The position numbers and the translations under genes were made by a program. From Hoeflea sp038900095 (GTDB lineage: Bacteria > Pseudomonadota > Alphaproteobacteria > Rhizobiales > Rhizobiaceae): 64,000 bases of DNA. Location of the stretch: positions 1 to 64,000 of the forward strand of contig NZ_JBBMQQ010000001.1 of assembly GCF_038900095.1 (NCBI RefSeq). Direction: 5' to 3'. Positions within the stretch are counted from its first letter, which is position 1; every line of letters starts with the position of its first letter. Positions 44,128 through 51,931 of this stretch are shown here, piece after piece. A model generated the notes under the pieces. It was not told where the DNA came from, did not search any database, and worked only from the letters and a program-made list of their open reading frames with translations.

Positions 44128-44714
44128 TGTGGCGTTCCCGGGGTTTCTGCGGCTTCACGTTCGGCGGCGGCGAGGGCTGTGACGCGCAACCAGGACGAGG
44201 TCTCGCGCAGCGACTGGTCAACCGGCTTCTGAACATCGAAAATGTTGTCGCGGCCGTTCATCCGGTTGGCGCCGGACCATGCCTGAACCCAGACGCAGGG
44301 CATGTCGGGCTCGACCTCGCAATGGCCGTTGGCGCGGACCCCGCCGCAGGGTCCGTTGCGCAATTGCTTGGGGCAATTCATCGGGCATGACATGCCGGTC
44401 GATGACAGCACGCACTGGCCGCACATGCGGCAGTCGAACAGGAAGCCCTTGGTGTGTTTCTCGATGAACTTGATCGGCCCTTCGGCCCGCTCGTAACCGA
44501 CCGCTTTCCAGAGCGGATGAAGCTTGAGAAACAAGTCCGCGAAATGGCCGTAGAACCATTCCAGCGTCCGGGAGTGACGTACCGACCACAGTCTGACGGC
44601 AAAGCTGCGGGCCTTGCGGCCGGTGGCGGACACGCCCGACGGTTTGTAGGACGTGGCTTGGGCCGACTTCTTGTTGAGGCTTGCCTGTGTCGGTTTCGTC
44701 GGTTGGTCAGCCAT
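44124..44714 (-). CDS. MetV-like cysteine-rich partner of MetF (MTHFR_C, PF12225 type)
   Basis: ATG 44714 gives 196 residues. Eight cysteines cluster between residues 95 and 140 (FDCRMCGQCVLSSTGMSCPMNCPK ... GPCGGV ... CEVEPDMPCVW), the pattern of the zinc/FeS MetV subunit that accompanies MetF in acetogens. It is encoded between the PF13769 gene (8-base overlap) and metF-like (4-base overlap). The N-terminal 45 residues are basic and probably flexible. Confidence 0.8.
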   Translation of the reverse strand: MADQPTKPTQASLNKKSAQATSYKPSGVSATGRKARSFAVRLWSVRHSRTLEWFYGHFADLFLKLHPLWKAVGYERAEGPIKFIEKHTKGFLFDCRMCGQCVLSSTGMSCPMNCPKQLRNGPCGGVRANGHCEVEPDMPCVWVQAWSGANRMNGRDNIFDVQKPVDQSLRETSSWLRVTALAAAEREAAETPGTPQ

Positions 44715-45012
44715 GGCTCTCCCTGCCTCCGCCCTTGACGAGGGCAACCAGGCGCTCCTTGTCATAGGCTGCTTCAAGCTCCGCCGTTGCCTTGTCGGCC
44801 TCGGCTTCCAGATCGTCGGAGACTTCAACCGGGTCTGCCCGGCGCCATTCGGCCAGGTAGTCATCGGTTTCGGCGGCACCCGTGCGCATGGCGCACATAT
44901 CGATCGCTTCGGTGAACCGGAGCGACAGTTCCCGCTTGGCGGTGGTGCGACCCTTCTTGATGATCACCTGGGCAGGAATGTCACGCCAGTAGACGACGAT
45001 GCGGTTGGCCAT
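44707..45012 (-). CDS. PF13769 'virulence factor' family small protein
   Basis: The 101-residue protein begins NRIVVYWRDIPAQVIIKKGRTTAKRELSLRF and continues EAIDMCAMRTGAAETDDYLAEWRR, the pattern of this small family. The family name is historical. In alphaproteobacteria it is found with MetV/MetF-like genes, as here, where it overlaps the MetV-like gene by eight bases. A regulatory or assembly role for the MetVF pair is possible. Confidence 0.75.
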   Translation of the reverse strand: MANRIVVYWRDIPAQVIIKKGRTTAKRELSLRFTEAIDMCAMRTGAAETDDYLAEWRRADPVEVSDDLEAEADKATAELEAAYDKERLVALVKGGGRESHG

Positions 45013-45153
45013 TTCGGTTCTCCTTGGAAGTTACAATGCGCATGGGGATTTCTGGCCGCTTCGCTGACGACGACGCGCGGCGCGTCAAAAACGACCTGCA
45101 AGATGCCGGAGGTATTTGGGAACATGCCCGGGGTCAAACCAGGCTGTTGAAAA

Positions 45154-45924
45154 CTACCAGATGCGTTTGAATAGACCGGTGCCGAGATAGGTCCAGATCG
45201 GGGGATGAAAGCGTTGCACGGAAGGCAGATCGCTTGACTTCGGTTGCAGCCGTTTCTCCAGCGCGTCTTCCACGGCGCGGACCACGATCTCGCGGGATCC
45301 AGCAGCCATCGCCAATGAATCTGTAAGAAGGCTTTCGTGCGGGTGCGGGGTGAGGAAGGCCTGATAGAGCGTGTCGCCGGTATCGACACCGGCATCGACC
45401 AGGTGCACGGTGGTGCCGTAGTTTTCATGATCGCCGGTCGCGCGGGCCCACCAGCCGCCGGCCAGTCCCCGGTATTTCGGGTTGATGCCCGAGTGATAAT
45501 TGATCACCGGACAGGGAATTGCGGCCAGCGTTGCCTTTGACAGCATCCTGCATCCAACGAGGACGACGACGTCCGGCTTGCGGGCAGATATCAGATCGAG
45601 ACAGTCGCCGGCGTTGGCGGAAGAGACGCGTGTTACCGGAACCTCAGGCGACAATTCTGTCTGTGCACCGCTCGCAGCGATGATTTCCATCGTCCGTTTT
45701 TGGGCCAGGCGCTTGCCAAACCGGGAAATGACCATCGTGCCGAACTGGCCGGCAGTCTGGACCCAGCCCACCTTGCGGGCCCGGCGCCTGAGGAAAAGGC
45801 TCTTTGATTCCGGTTGTTCGAGCACCACCTCAAGGTTTTCAAACCGGGAGGCGAGGGCATTGATGATTACCCAGGCGTAGGCACCGCCTGCGGTGATTAC
45901 GAGGATCGTGCTTTGTCTGGCCAT
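45154..45924 (-). CDS. Formyltransferase-fold protein (Formyl_trans_N)
   Basis: ATG 45924 gives 256 residues. The N-terminal half is a Rossmann-like domain, and the formyltransferase core carries the NxH motif and loop (INYHSGINPKYRG). It also has the Asp-containing segment HLVDAGVDTGD, as in PurN and methionyl-tRNA formyltransferase. No second domain for tRNA binding is present, so it is not Fmt. A 10-formyl-THF-dependent transfer is likely; the acceptor is unknown. Its place inside the folate/one-carbon island fits. Confidence 0.7.
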   Translation of the reverse strand: MARQSTILVITAGGAYAWVIINALASRFENLEVVLEQPESKSLFLRRRARKVGWVQTAGQFGTMVISRFGKRLAQKRTMEIIAASGAQTELSPEVPVTRVSSANAGDCLDLISARKPDVVVLVGCRMLSKATLAAIPCPVINYHSGINPKYRGLAGGWWARATGDHENYGTTVHLVDAGVDTGDTLYQAFLTPHPHESLLTDSLAMAAGSREIVVRAVEDALEKRLQPKSSDLPSVQRFHPPIWTYLGTGLFKRIW

Positions 45925-46025
45925 GCCTAATCCATCAAGATGAAAACGCAAGGATAGCCAGGGCGAGGTTAAGATCCGGCTACAGCCTGTCGGAGGTCAG
46001 GGAAGAGGGGCGCCGAAAAGTCTTT

Positions 46026-46670
46026 TCAGAACAGATGCAGAAGCAATGCGCCGGTGGCCGTGACGACAAAAGCTGCGATGGCGACCGAAATCAAGCCGGC
46101 CAGAACACCCAGAGCCAGGCAATTGCCGTCGCGTTCGGTATGGGCGACGCCGAGAATGGCAACGGCAAAGGCAGGCAGCCAGTTGCCGAAGGGAATCGGC
46201 AAGACGCAGGTGATGGCCAGAATCAGGGCGAAAACGCCGAACAGCCGTTCGCGGATCGCGCCACCCAGAGGCCAGTTGCGCGGGCGCACCCAGTTTTCGG
46301 CACTGCGAAGCCAGGGCGAAACCTTGGTCACCATGCGCTGGAAGGTGACCCGGTCAATCGTATAGTTGGCAAGCGCCCGCGGCAGCCAGACCTTCTGATA
46401 GCCGATCACCATCTGCCAGGCGACAAACACCATCGGCAGGCCAAGAACCATGGTTGCGCCAGGCGGAAGCGGGATCAGGTTGGGAACCGCGAACACCAGC
46501 AGAAACGCACCAAAAGACCGGTCATCCAGCGCATTGGCGATCTCGCGCATGCTGACGCGTTCACCGGCGTCCCGCGCCAGACGCTCCAGCAGCTCGGAGA
46601 GCTTCTCTGGATGCTTGCGTGAGCCGGCGGCGATGGCGGGAACGGTTACTGTGGCGGAATGGTGGTTCAC
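46026..46670 (-). CDS. exoD: ExoD-family membrane protein
   Basis: GTG 46670 is preferred over TTG 46733. The 214-residue protein has the ExoD pattern: LSELLERLARDAGERVSMREIANALDDRSFGAFLLVFAVPNLIPLPPGATMVLGLPM at the N-terminus, then several membrane helices with CVLPIPFGNWLPAFAVAILG. ExoD proteins affect exopolysaccharide production and alkaline tolerance in Sinorhizobium. It appears unrelated to the methyl-transfer genes around it. Confidence 0.8.
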   Translation of the reverse strand: MNHHSATVTVPAIAAGSRKHPEKLSELLERLARDAGERVSMREIANALDDRSFGAFLLVFAVPNLIPLPPGATMVLGLPMVFVAWQMVIGYQKVWLPRALANYTIDRVTFQRMVTKVSPWLRSAENWVRPRNWPLGGAIRERLFGVFALILAITCVLPIPFGNWLPAFAVAILGVAHTERDGNCLALGVLAGLISVAIAAFVVTATGALLLHLF

Positions 46671-46814
46671 TGCGGATACCCTGAATGACGACTGCCTACC
46701 ATCTAAGCATGGATTGCTTAAAAATTGTGGCAATAATCACATCATTTCCGGAGAGGAAAAATAATTCAGCGTTAATGCTTTGTATCGTCGCAGCTGCCGG
46801 AAATGGCTTGCAGC

Positions 46815-47453
46815 TCAAAGCGGCGCCAGCGCCTGCTCCAGGTCGCCATAACCGGTAAACCGCCGCTCGTAGGGCAAGCCCAGCCGTTCAGCCGCCGCGC
46901 GGGCCTTTTCTTCAAGTTCGGGGTCATCGGTCTGGGCGAGATAGAGCGCGCGCTCGTAGTGGCCGAAATAGGTGTCGCGAAGTTCGGGGAACCGGTCGAG
47001 CCCAAGCGGGCGAATCAAAAAGGTTTCGAAATGCCGGGCGAGAAAATCGGTGATGAAAAAGGTCGTCATCATATCGTCGCCGGCAGCTTCAAATGCCTGA
47101 TTGCCGATATAGAACGAGAAACAGTGCGGCCCCTCGATCCGTTCGACACCGTGGGCGGCGCAGACCTTGTCGAGTTCACCGCCGGTGCCGCAATCGGCAT
47201 AGCCAATGAAGATGTGCTCGAAGCCTTCATCACGCGCCTTGCGAATGGCCCGGTCGACGGCAGGAGCAATGCGGTCGGGATAATGATGGAAATTGGCGTC
47301 AATGCACTTGAGGTCGACATGGTCATGACCAAGCTGCTTGTTGACGGCCAAGACCTCGCGACCAATCATCCCGCAGGCGATCACCCGCACTTTCTTGCCG
47401 GTATGATTGTCCGGAGTTCCGGTCTGGCTGGCCGTTGTGGGCCGCTCCGTCAT
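46815..47453 (-). CDS. DUF1638 family protein
   Basis: ATG 47453 gives 212 residues. The core shows VRVIACGMIGREVL, NFHHYPDRIAPAVDRAI, GYADCGTGGELD and RIEGPHCFSFYIG, typical of DUF1638. I recall this family repeatedly beside MttB-like methyltransferases and corrinoid proteins in anaerobes and alphaproteobacteria. Conserved Cys and His residues suggest metal or corrinoid handling. The biochemical function is not known to me. Confidence 0.75.
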   Translation of the reverse strand: MTERPTTASQTGTPDNHTGKKVRVIACGMIGREVLAVNKQLGHDHVDLKCIDANFHHYPDRIAPAVDRAIRKARDEGFEHIFIGYADCGTGGELDKVCAAHGVERIEGPHCFSFYIGNQAFEAAGDDMMTTFFITDFLARHFETFLIRPLGLDRFPELRDTYFGHYERALYLAQTDDPELEEKARAAAERLGLPYERRFTGYGDLEQALAPL

Positions 47454-47695
47454 GATGTCGCCTTTCACCTGATCCAAATTTCGCGCCGCAGCAGCCCTGC
47501 GGAATTCGGCGAGTTGACGTCTTTGAAGAGTGCGCCTGCCGCTGATCCTGACCGGTCGCGAGCTCCCGCACAAACAGGATACGAAGCGCCGGTCGGGACG
47601 TAAAGCACCGGTCAGTGTCATTAGCGGCGCTGCCGCAGGCCGACCGGCCTGAACAAGGCAAGGTCAGCCCGCTGCTGTAATCAGGCTTGCGCCGA
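47454..47695 (-). other. Intergenic spacer between the corrinoid-protein and DUF1638 genes
   Basis: This 242-base stretch is unusually long between two same-strand genes of one pathway. It has several CCGGTC/GACCGG inverted repeats but no B12 box and no SAM-II-like pattern that I could find. It may contain a separate promoter for DUF1638. Confidence 0.4.
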
Positions 47696-48394
47696 TCAGG
47701 CGCCGGCGAGCCGGTTGTGGCGGCGTTTGATCAGTTCCTTGGCGGTCTCGACCGCAACCGCCGCGTCGCGGCAATAGGCATCGGCGCCGACGGCCTTGCC
47801 GAATTCCTCGTTGAGTGGTGCGCCACCGACGAGAACGATGAAGTCGTCGCGGATGCCCTTTTCCTTCATGGTGTCGATGACGACCTTCATGTAGGGCATG
47901 GTGGTGGTCAGCAGGGCTGACATGCCGAGAATGTCGGGCTGCTCGCGCTCGATGGCCTCGATATATTTTTCGACCGGGTTGTTGATGCCCAGGTCGATGA
48001 CGTCAAAGCCCGCACCTTCCATCATCATGCCGACGAGATTCTTGCCGATGTCGTGAATGTCGCCCTTGACGGTGCCGATGACCATCTTGCCGAGCTTGGG
48101 GGCGCCGGTTTCGACCAGCAGCGGACGCAGGATGAACATCCCGGCCTTCATGGCGTTGGCGCTCATCAGCACTTCGGGAACGAACAGGATGCCGTCGCGG
48201 AAATCCTCGCCGACGATTCGCATGCCTTCGACCAGTGCTTCGGTGAGCACGTCGTAGGGGGTCCAGCCGCGACCGAGAAGGATGTTGGTGCCTTCCTCAA
48301 TCTCTTCCTTGAGACCGTCATACAGATCGTCATGCATCTGCTGGACAAGTTCATCATCAGAGAGTTCGGACAGGATGATTTCTTCGTCAGACAT
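47696..48394 (-). CDS. Corrinoid (B12-binding) methyltransfer protein, MttC/MtbC-like
   Basis: ATG 48394 follows AGGGAGAAG. The 232-residue protein has an N-terminal four-helix B12 cap (residues about 10-95, with NILLGRGWTPYDVLTEALVEGMRIVGEDFRDGILFVPEVLMSANAM). A C-terminal B12-binding domain carries the base-off ligand motif D112-x-H114-x-x-G117 (GDIHDIGKNLV). It carries the methyl group between the MttB-like enzyme and the MeTr. It is divergent from the mttB-like gene with 251 bases between. Confidence 0.92.
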   Translation of the reverse strand: MSDEEIILSELSDDELVQQMHDDLYDGLKEEIEEGTNILLGRGWTPYDVLTEALVEGMRIVGEDFRDGILFVPEVLMSANAMKAGMFILRPLLVETGAPKLGKMVIGTVKGDIHDIGKNLVGMMMEGAGFDVIDLGINNPVEKYIEAIEREQPDILGMSALLTTTMPYMKVVIDTMKEKGIRDDFIVLVGGAPLNEEFGKAVGADAYCRDAAVAVETAKELIKRRHNRLAGA

Positions 48395-48412
48395 CGGCTT
48401 CTCCCTTGAATG

Positions 48413-48425
48413 CACCTGTCAGGTG
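48413..48425. promoter_or_regulatory. Perfect palindrome in the mttB/mttC-like divergent promoter
   Basis: CACCTGTCAGGTG is a perfect 13-base palindrome with a one-base centre, 18 bases before the corrinoid protein start. A GGTG...CACC pair follows directly. It is a candidate operator; the regulator is unknown. Confidence 0.4.
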
Positions 48426-48645
48426 GTTCAACGCACCAGACCCATCGTGCATAGCGATATAGGCGATTGTTTGCAAAAAGTTCCTTGAAAACGACGCGCA
48501 TATCGGAAAATGCGACGAGGGGCTGTTTCCGCAATATTCCTGCTGCGCCAAGGCTTGGCGCTTTGAGGAATGTGCGGGAGTTGGTTTTGGCTAGCATGGG
48601 ATCACTGGCGTGATGGTGCGCCATTCCAAAACAAGCAGGCATTCA

Positions 48646-50235
48646 ATGGCTCATCCAGATACGCTTCCTTCCACTGATATGGTTCAAGATGCAGCACCTG
48701 AGGCGAGTGCTGGGCGGCGCGGCAGAGGCGCTGCGGCGCGGCGGGCGCAACGCTCGGGCGGCGGGCCGGGCCAGTCGATGCCGTTTATCCTGCGCAAGCT
48801 CGGCAACTACGAGGTGCTCGACGAGGAAGGACTGAGCCTGATCGAACGCAACGCGGACAAGATCCTCGAGGAAATCGGGATCGAGTTTCGCGATGATGCG
48901 GAAGCACTGGCGCTGTGGCGCGAAGCCGGCGCCGATGTGAGGGGCGAGCGGGTCCGGTTTCCCAGGGGACTTTGCCGCGAACTGCTGAAGACCGCACCGG
49001 AAGTGTTTACCCAGCATGCCCGCAATCCTGCCCGCTCCGTGCAGATCGGTGGCAACGCGACCGTATTTGCACCGGTTTACGGACCGCCGTTTGTCCGCGA
49101 TCTCGATGGCGAACGCCGCTATGCGACGATCGAGGATTTCCGCAATTTCGTGAAGCTTGCCTACATGGCGCCATCGCTGCACCATTCGGGTGGAACTGTC
49201 TGCGAGCCGGTCGACGTGCCGGTGAACAAGCGCCATTTCGACATGGTCTACAGCCACATGAAATACAGCGACAAGCCGTTCATGGGCTCGGTGACTGCGC
49301 CGGAACGGGCCGAAGACACCATCGAGATGTGCAAGATCCTGTTCGGCGCGGAGTTCGTTGACCAGAACTGTGTCACGCTCAACCTGATCAACGCCAACTC
49401 GCCGATGGTGTTTGACGAAACCATGCTTGGCGCTCTCAAGGTCTATGCCCGCAACAACCAGGCCTGCGTGGTTTCGCCGTTCATTCTCGCCGGCGCCATG
49501 AGCCCGGTGACGGTGATCGGCACGCTGACCCAGATCCTGGCCGAAGTGCTCGCGGGCGCTGCCTTCACCCAGCTGATCCGGCCAGGCGCGCCGGTGCTGT
49601 TCGGCACGTTTGCCGCGTCGATCTCGATGCAGTCGGGTGCGCCGACATTCGGAACGCCGGAGCCGGCGCTGGTCTCCTACGGTGCTGCGCAGCTGGCGCG
49701 GCGTCTGAAACTGCCGTTCCGCACCGGCGGATCGCTTTGCGGCTCGAAGGTGCCTGATGCGCAAGCCGCGCATGAAAGTGCATCGACGCTGAACATGACG
49801 CTGCTGGCGGGCACCAATTTCGCGCTGCATTCGGCCGGATGGCTCGAAGGCGGGCTGGTCAGCTCTTACGAGAAATTCATGATCGACGTCGATCAGCTTG
49901 GCATGCAGCAGCGTTTTGCCGAGGGCATTGATCTGTCGGAAACCGGTCAGGCGCTGGATGCCATTGCCGAAGTGGGGCCGGGCAATCACTATCTCGGTTG
50001 CGCCCATACCCAGGCCAATTTCCAGCAGGCGTTTTTCCGCTCTTCGCTGGCCGACAACAATTCCTACGAGCAATGGCTGGCGGAAGGCGAAAAGCGGATC
50101 GAGGAGCGGGCGCGCAACCTGTGCCGCTCGTGGCTCGACGGCTATGTCGCACCGGAACTGGACCCGGCAATCGACGAGGCGCTGCTTGCCTATATCGCCG
50201 AGCGGAAAGACTCGATGCCGGACGCCTTCACTTGA
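48646..50235 (+). CDS. MttB-family methyltransferase without pyrrolysine (quaternary amine:corrinoid methyltransferase)
   Basis: ATG 48646 is chosen for its AGG spacing; GTG 48610 and ATG 48613 are alternatives. The product is about 529 residues. The body has family blocks such as LIERNADKILEEIGIEFRDDAEAL, KLAYMAPSLHHSGGTVCEPVDVPVNKRHFDM, VSPFILAGAMSPVTVIGTL and FGTFAASISMQSGAPTFGTPEPAL. There is no in-frame amber codon, so it belongs to the non-pyrrolysine group that includes glycine betaine (MtgB) and proline betaine (MtpB) methyltransferases, not trimethylamine MttB. The N-terminus is Arg/Gly-rich. The substrate is probably a quaternary amine imported by the transporter at 53101-56251. Confidence 0.87.
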   Translation: MAHPDTLPSTDMVQDAAPEASAGRRGRGAAARRAQRSGGGPGQSMPFILRKLGNYEVLDEEGLSLIERNADKILEEIGIEFRDDAEALALWREAGADVRGERVRFPRGLCRELLKTAPEVFTQHARNPARSVQIGGNATVFAPVYGPPFVRDLDGERRYATIEDFRNFVKLAYMAPSLHHSGGTVCEPVDVPVNKRHFDMVYSHMKYSDKPFMGSVTAPERAEDTIEMCKILFGAEFVDQNCVTLNLINANSPMVFDETMLGALKVYARNNQACVVSPFILAGAMSPVTVIGTLTQILAEVLAGAAFTQLIRPGAPVLFGTFAASISMQSGAPTFGTPEPALVSYGAAQLARRLKLPFRTGGSLCGSKVPDAQAAHESASTLNMTLLAGTNFALHSAGWLEGGLVSSYEKFMIDVDQLGMQQRFAEGIDLSETGQALDAIAEVGPGNHYLGCAHTQANFQQAFFRSSLADNNSYEQWLAEGEKRIEERARNLCRSWLDGYVAPELDPAIDEALLAYIAERKDSMPDAFT

Positions 50236-50348
50236 ACACAGCCCGATAAAGCCAGGGAGACAGGCGGGCAGGACAAGGTGGCAGGCCTCATTCACAAGGA
50301 GGTCTGGCGCTCTGCGTTCCGTGACGGCGGCACGGGCGACCGGGAGCG

Positions 50349-51050
50349 ATGACCGCTGCCGCCGGCATTGACGTGCTTGATGCCACGCTGGCTGGTCACG
50401 GGCTTTGCCTGAGGGGCTGGGTTTTTCCGGGCGGGCCAGATGTTGCGATGCCATCTGGTACAGGAACGGCATCGGCGATCTGCCTGGTCGGTCATGCCGG
50501 AGGGGCGTTCTGGCCGGTCTTCGAGGCCTGGCGGATAACGCATCGCGGGATTGATGATCCGCTCGACACCTGGTCAAAATCAGTGATCACCCCGATTGCG
50601 GAAACTGCGGGCGGAGAAGCGGTGTTTCCATCAGATCGGCCCTGGCAGCCGTTCCAGCAATGGGCGATGGCCGCCGAAGGGCTGAAACCTTCGCCGCTGG
50701 GGATGCTCATTCATCCGGATTACGGCTTATGGCATGGCTATCGCGGAGCGATCCTGTTCGAGAAAGCAGCGATGGCAAGATTGGTAACCGGCGAACCGTC
50801 GCCAGGGACGAGCCTGGCACCGCATCCCTGCGACACCTGCAGCGACAAGCCCTGCCTGTCGGCCTGCCCGGTCGAGGCGTTTACACCGGCGGGTTTTGCT
50901 GTCCCGGATTGCCGGTCCTATCTGAAGGGCGAAGCCGGACGGGACGGATGCATGCGTTCAGGTTGCCTGGCGCGCGATGCCTGTCCGGTCGGGCGCAGCT
51001 ATCGCTACAGCGCCGGGCAAATTCGCTTCCACATGACGGCTTTCTGCTGA
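50349..51050 (+). CDS. 4Fe-4S ferredoxin-like protein (QueG-like C-terminal cluster domain)
   Basis: ATG 50349 follows GGGAG. The 233-residue protein has an N-terminal domain without known signature. The C-terminal cysteine-rich part has CDTCSDKPCLSACPVEAF, then CRSYL and GCMRSGCLARDACPVG, enough for two clusters. It is downstream of the mttB-like gene. A role as electron donor for corrinoid re-activation is attractive, but it could equally be an independent reductase of the epoxyqueuosine reductase superfamily. Confidence 0.7.
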   Translation: MTAAAGIDVLDATLAGHGLCLRGWVFPGGPDVAMPSGTGTASAICLVGHAGGAFWPVFEAWRITHRGIDDPLDTWSKSVITPIAETAGGEAVFPSDRPWQPFQQWAMAAEGLKPSPLGMLIHPDYGLWHGYRGAILFEKAAMARLVTGEPSPGTSLAPHPCDTCSDKPCLSACPVEAFTPAGFAVPDCRSYLKGEAGRDGCMRSGCLARDACPVGRSYRYSAGQIRFHMTAFC

Positions 51051-51156
51051 ACCGCGAGCGGCGCAATCCTCATCCGTAATGGTGAGGATGCTCCTTCAGC
51101 CGAAAAAAATATTCCATTAAAACAATGCCTTGTCGCAAATTTTGGATCGTTTCATA

Positions 51157-51216
51157 ACGATAGCTCTTGCAAAAGATATATCTTTACGCAGATAATACGG
51201 TATGAAATGCTATCGT
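51157..51216. promoter_or_regulatory. Nested palindromes before the PadR gene
   Basis: A perfect 14-base palindrome AAAGATATATCTTT (51172-51185) lies inside a longer inverted repeat, ACGATAGC (51157-51164) with GCTATCGT (51209-51216). Autoregulation by the PadR protein is likely. Confidence 0.55.
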
Positions 51217-51237
51217 AATTCAGGAAGGACATCGATC

Positions 51238-51858
51238 ATGTTTGGAATGCACAGACACAAATGCCGTCACGAAAACCGCCATTGTGCCGGCCCCGAAGGC
51301 CGGGGAGGCGGCGGTGGCCACGGGCGGGGCGGCCCCTTCGGGCGTCACCGTGGCGGTCCGTTCGGCGGCGGCGGCAAACGCATGTTTGACTCCGGTGCGC
51401 TGCGGCTGGTGGTTTTGGGCCTGATCGCGGAGCAACCGCGCCATGGCTATGACATCATCAAGGCGCTGGAAGCCCGCTTCCAGGGGGCCTACAGCCCGAG
51501 CCCGGGCGCAATCTACCCAATGCTGCAGATGCTGGAGGAGGCCGATCTGGTGTCCTCCCAGATGCAGGGCGCCAAGAAGCTGTTCTCGATCACCGAAGAG
51601 GGGTTGGCCTATCTCGGGGAAAATCGCGTCGATCTTGACAGGATCAATGCGCAGATCGACGAGGCATCGGAAGAAATCCAGGGTGTCTCGCTGGGGGCCG
51701 AGTTCCGCGCCTTGCGCAAAGCGCTGTTCCGTCAGGTCCGAAGCGGCGGATTGTCTGCCGAAAAGGCGCAGCAGGCGCTGGAGATTCTGAAGAAGGCCCG
51801 CGGCGACATTGAAGCCCTGCAGGATCAGGACGGGCAGGACTGGACTGGTCAGCCCTGA
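51238..51858 (+). CDS. PadR-family regulator with metal-binding-like N-terminus (YqjI/NfeR-like)
   Basis: ATG 51238 follows AGGAAGGA. The first 48 residues are rich in His, Cys, Gly and Arg (MHRHKCRHENRHC ...). The PadR winged helix follows: ALRLVVLGLIAEQPRHGYDIIKALEARF and YSPSPGAIYPMLQMLEEADLV. This plan matches E. coli YqjI (NfeR), a nickel/iron-responsive PadR repressor. The target here may include its own promoter with the palindromes at 51157-51216. Sensing of cobalt or nickel would fit a B12-dependent neighbourhood, but this is inference. Confidence 0.82.
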   Translation: MFGMHRHKCRHENRHCAGPEGRGGGGGHGRGGPFGRHRGGPFGGGGKRMFDSGALRLVVLGLIAEQPRHGYDIIKALEARFQGAYSPSPGAIYPMLQMLEEADLVSSQMQGAKKLFSITEEGLAYLGENRVDLDRINAQIDEASEEIQGVSLGAEFRALRKALFRQVRSGGLSAEKAQQALEILKKARGDIEALQDQDGQDWTGQP

Positions 51859-51882
51859 CACCTCCGGCAGCAAAACAGAGAG

Positions 51883-51902
51883 GCCGGCACTGATGTGCCG
51901 GC
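51883..51902. terminator. Hairpin between padR and bmt
   Basis: GCCGGCAC-tgat-GTGCCGGC is a perfect 8-bp stem between the convergent stops at 51858 and 51932. On the minus strand it is followed by CTCTCTGTTTT, a weak U-tract, so it may terminate the bmt transcript. Confidence 0.55.
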
Positions 51903-51931
51903 ATCTTGAGTGTGTTCAACAGCAGTTTGCT

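Noticed and set aside
47454..47695. Possible cobalamin or SAM-II riboswitch before DUF1638
   Set aside because: No B12 box, no CCCCGCAACTGT core and no SAM-II pattern on the minus strand; only scattered CCGGTC repeats.
48646..50235. Pyrrolysine-containing trimethylamine methyltransferase
   Set aside because: The frame has no internal TAG, and no pylTSBCD-like genes are visible, so this is the non-pyrrolysine branch of the MttB family.
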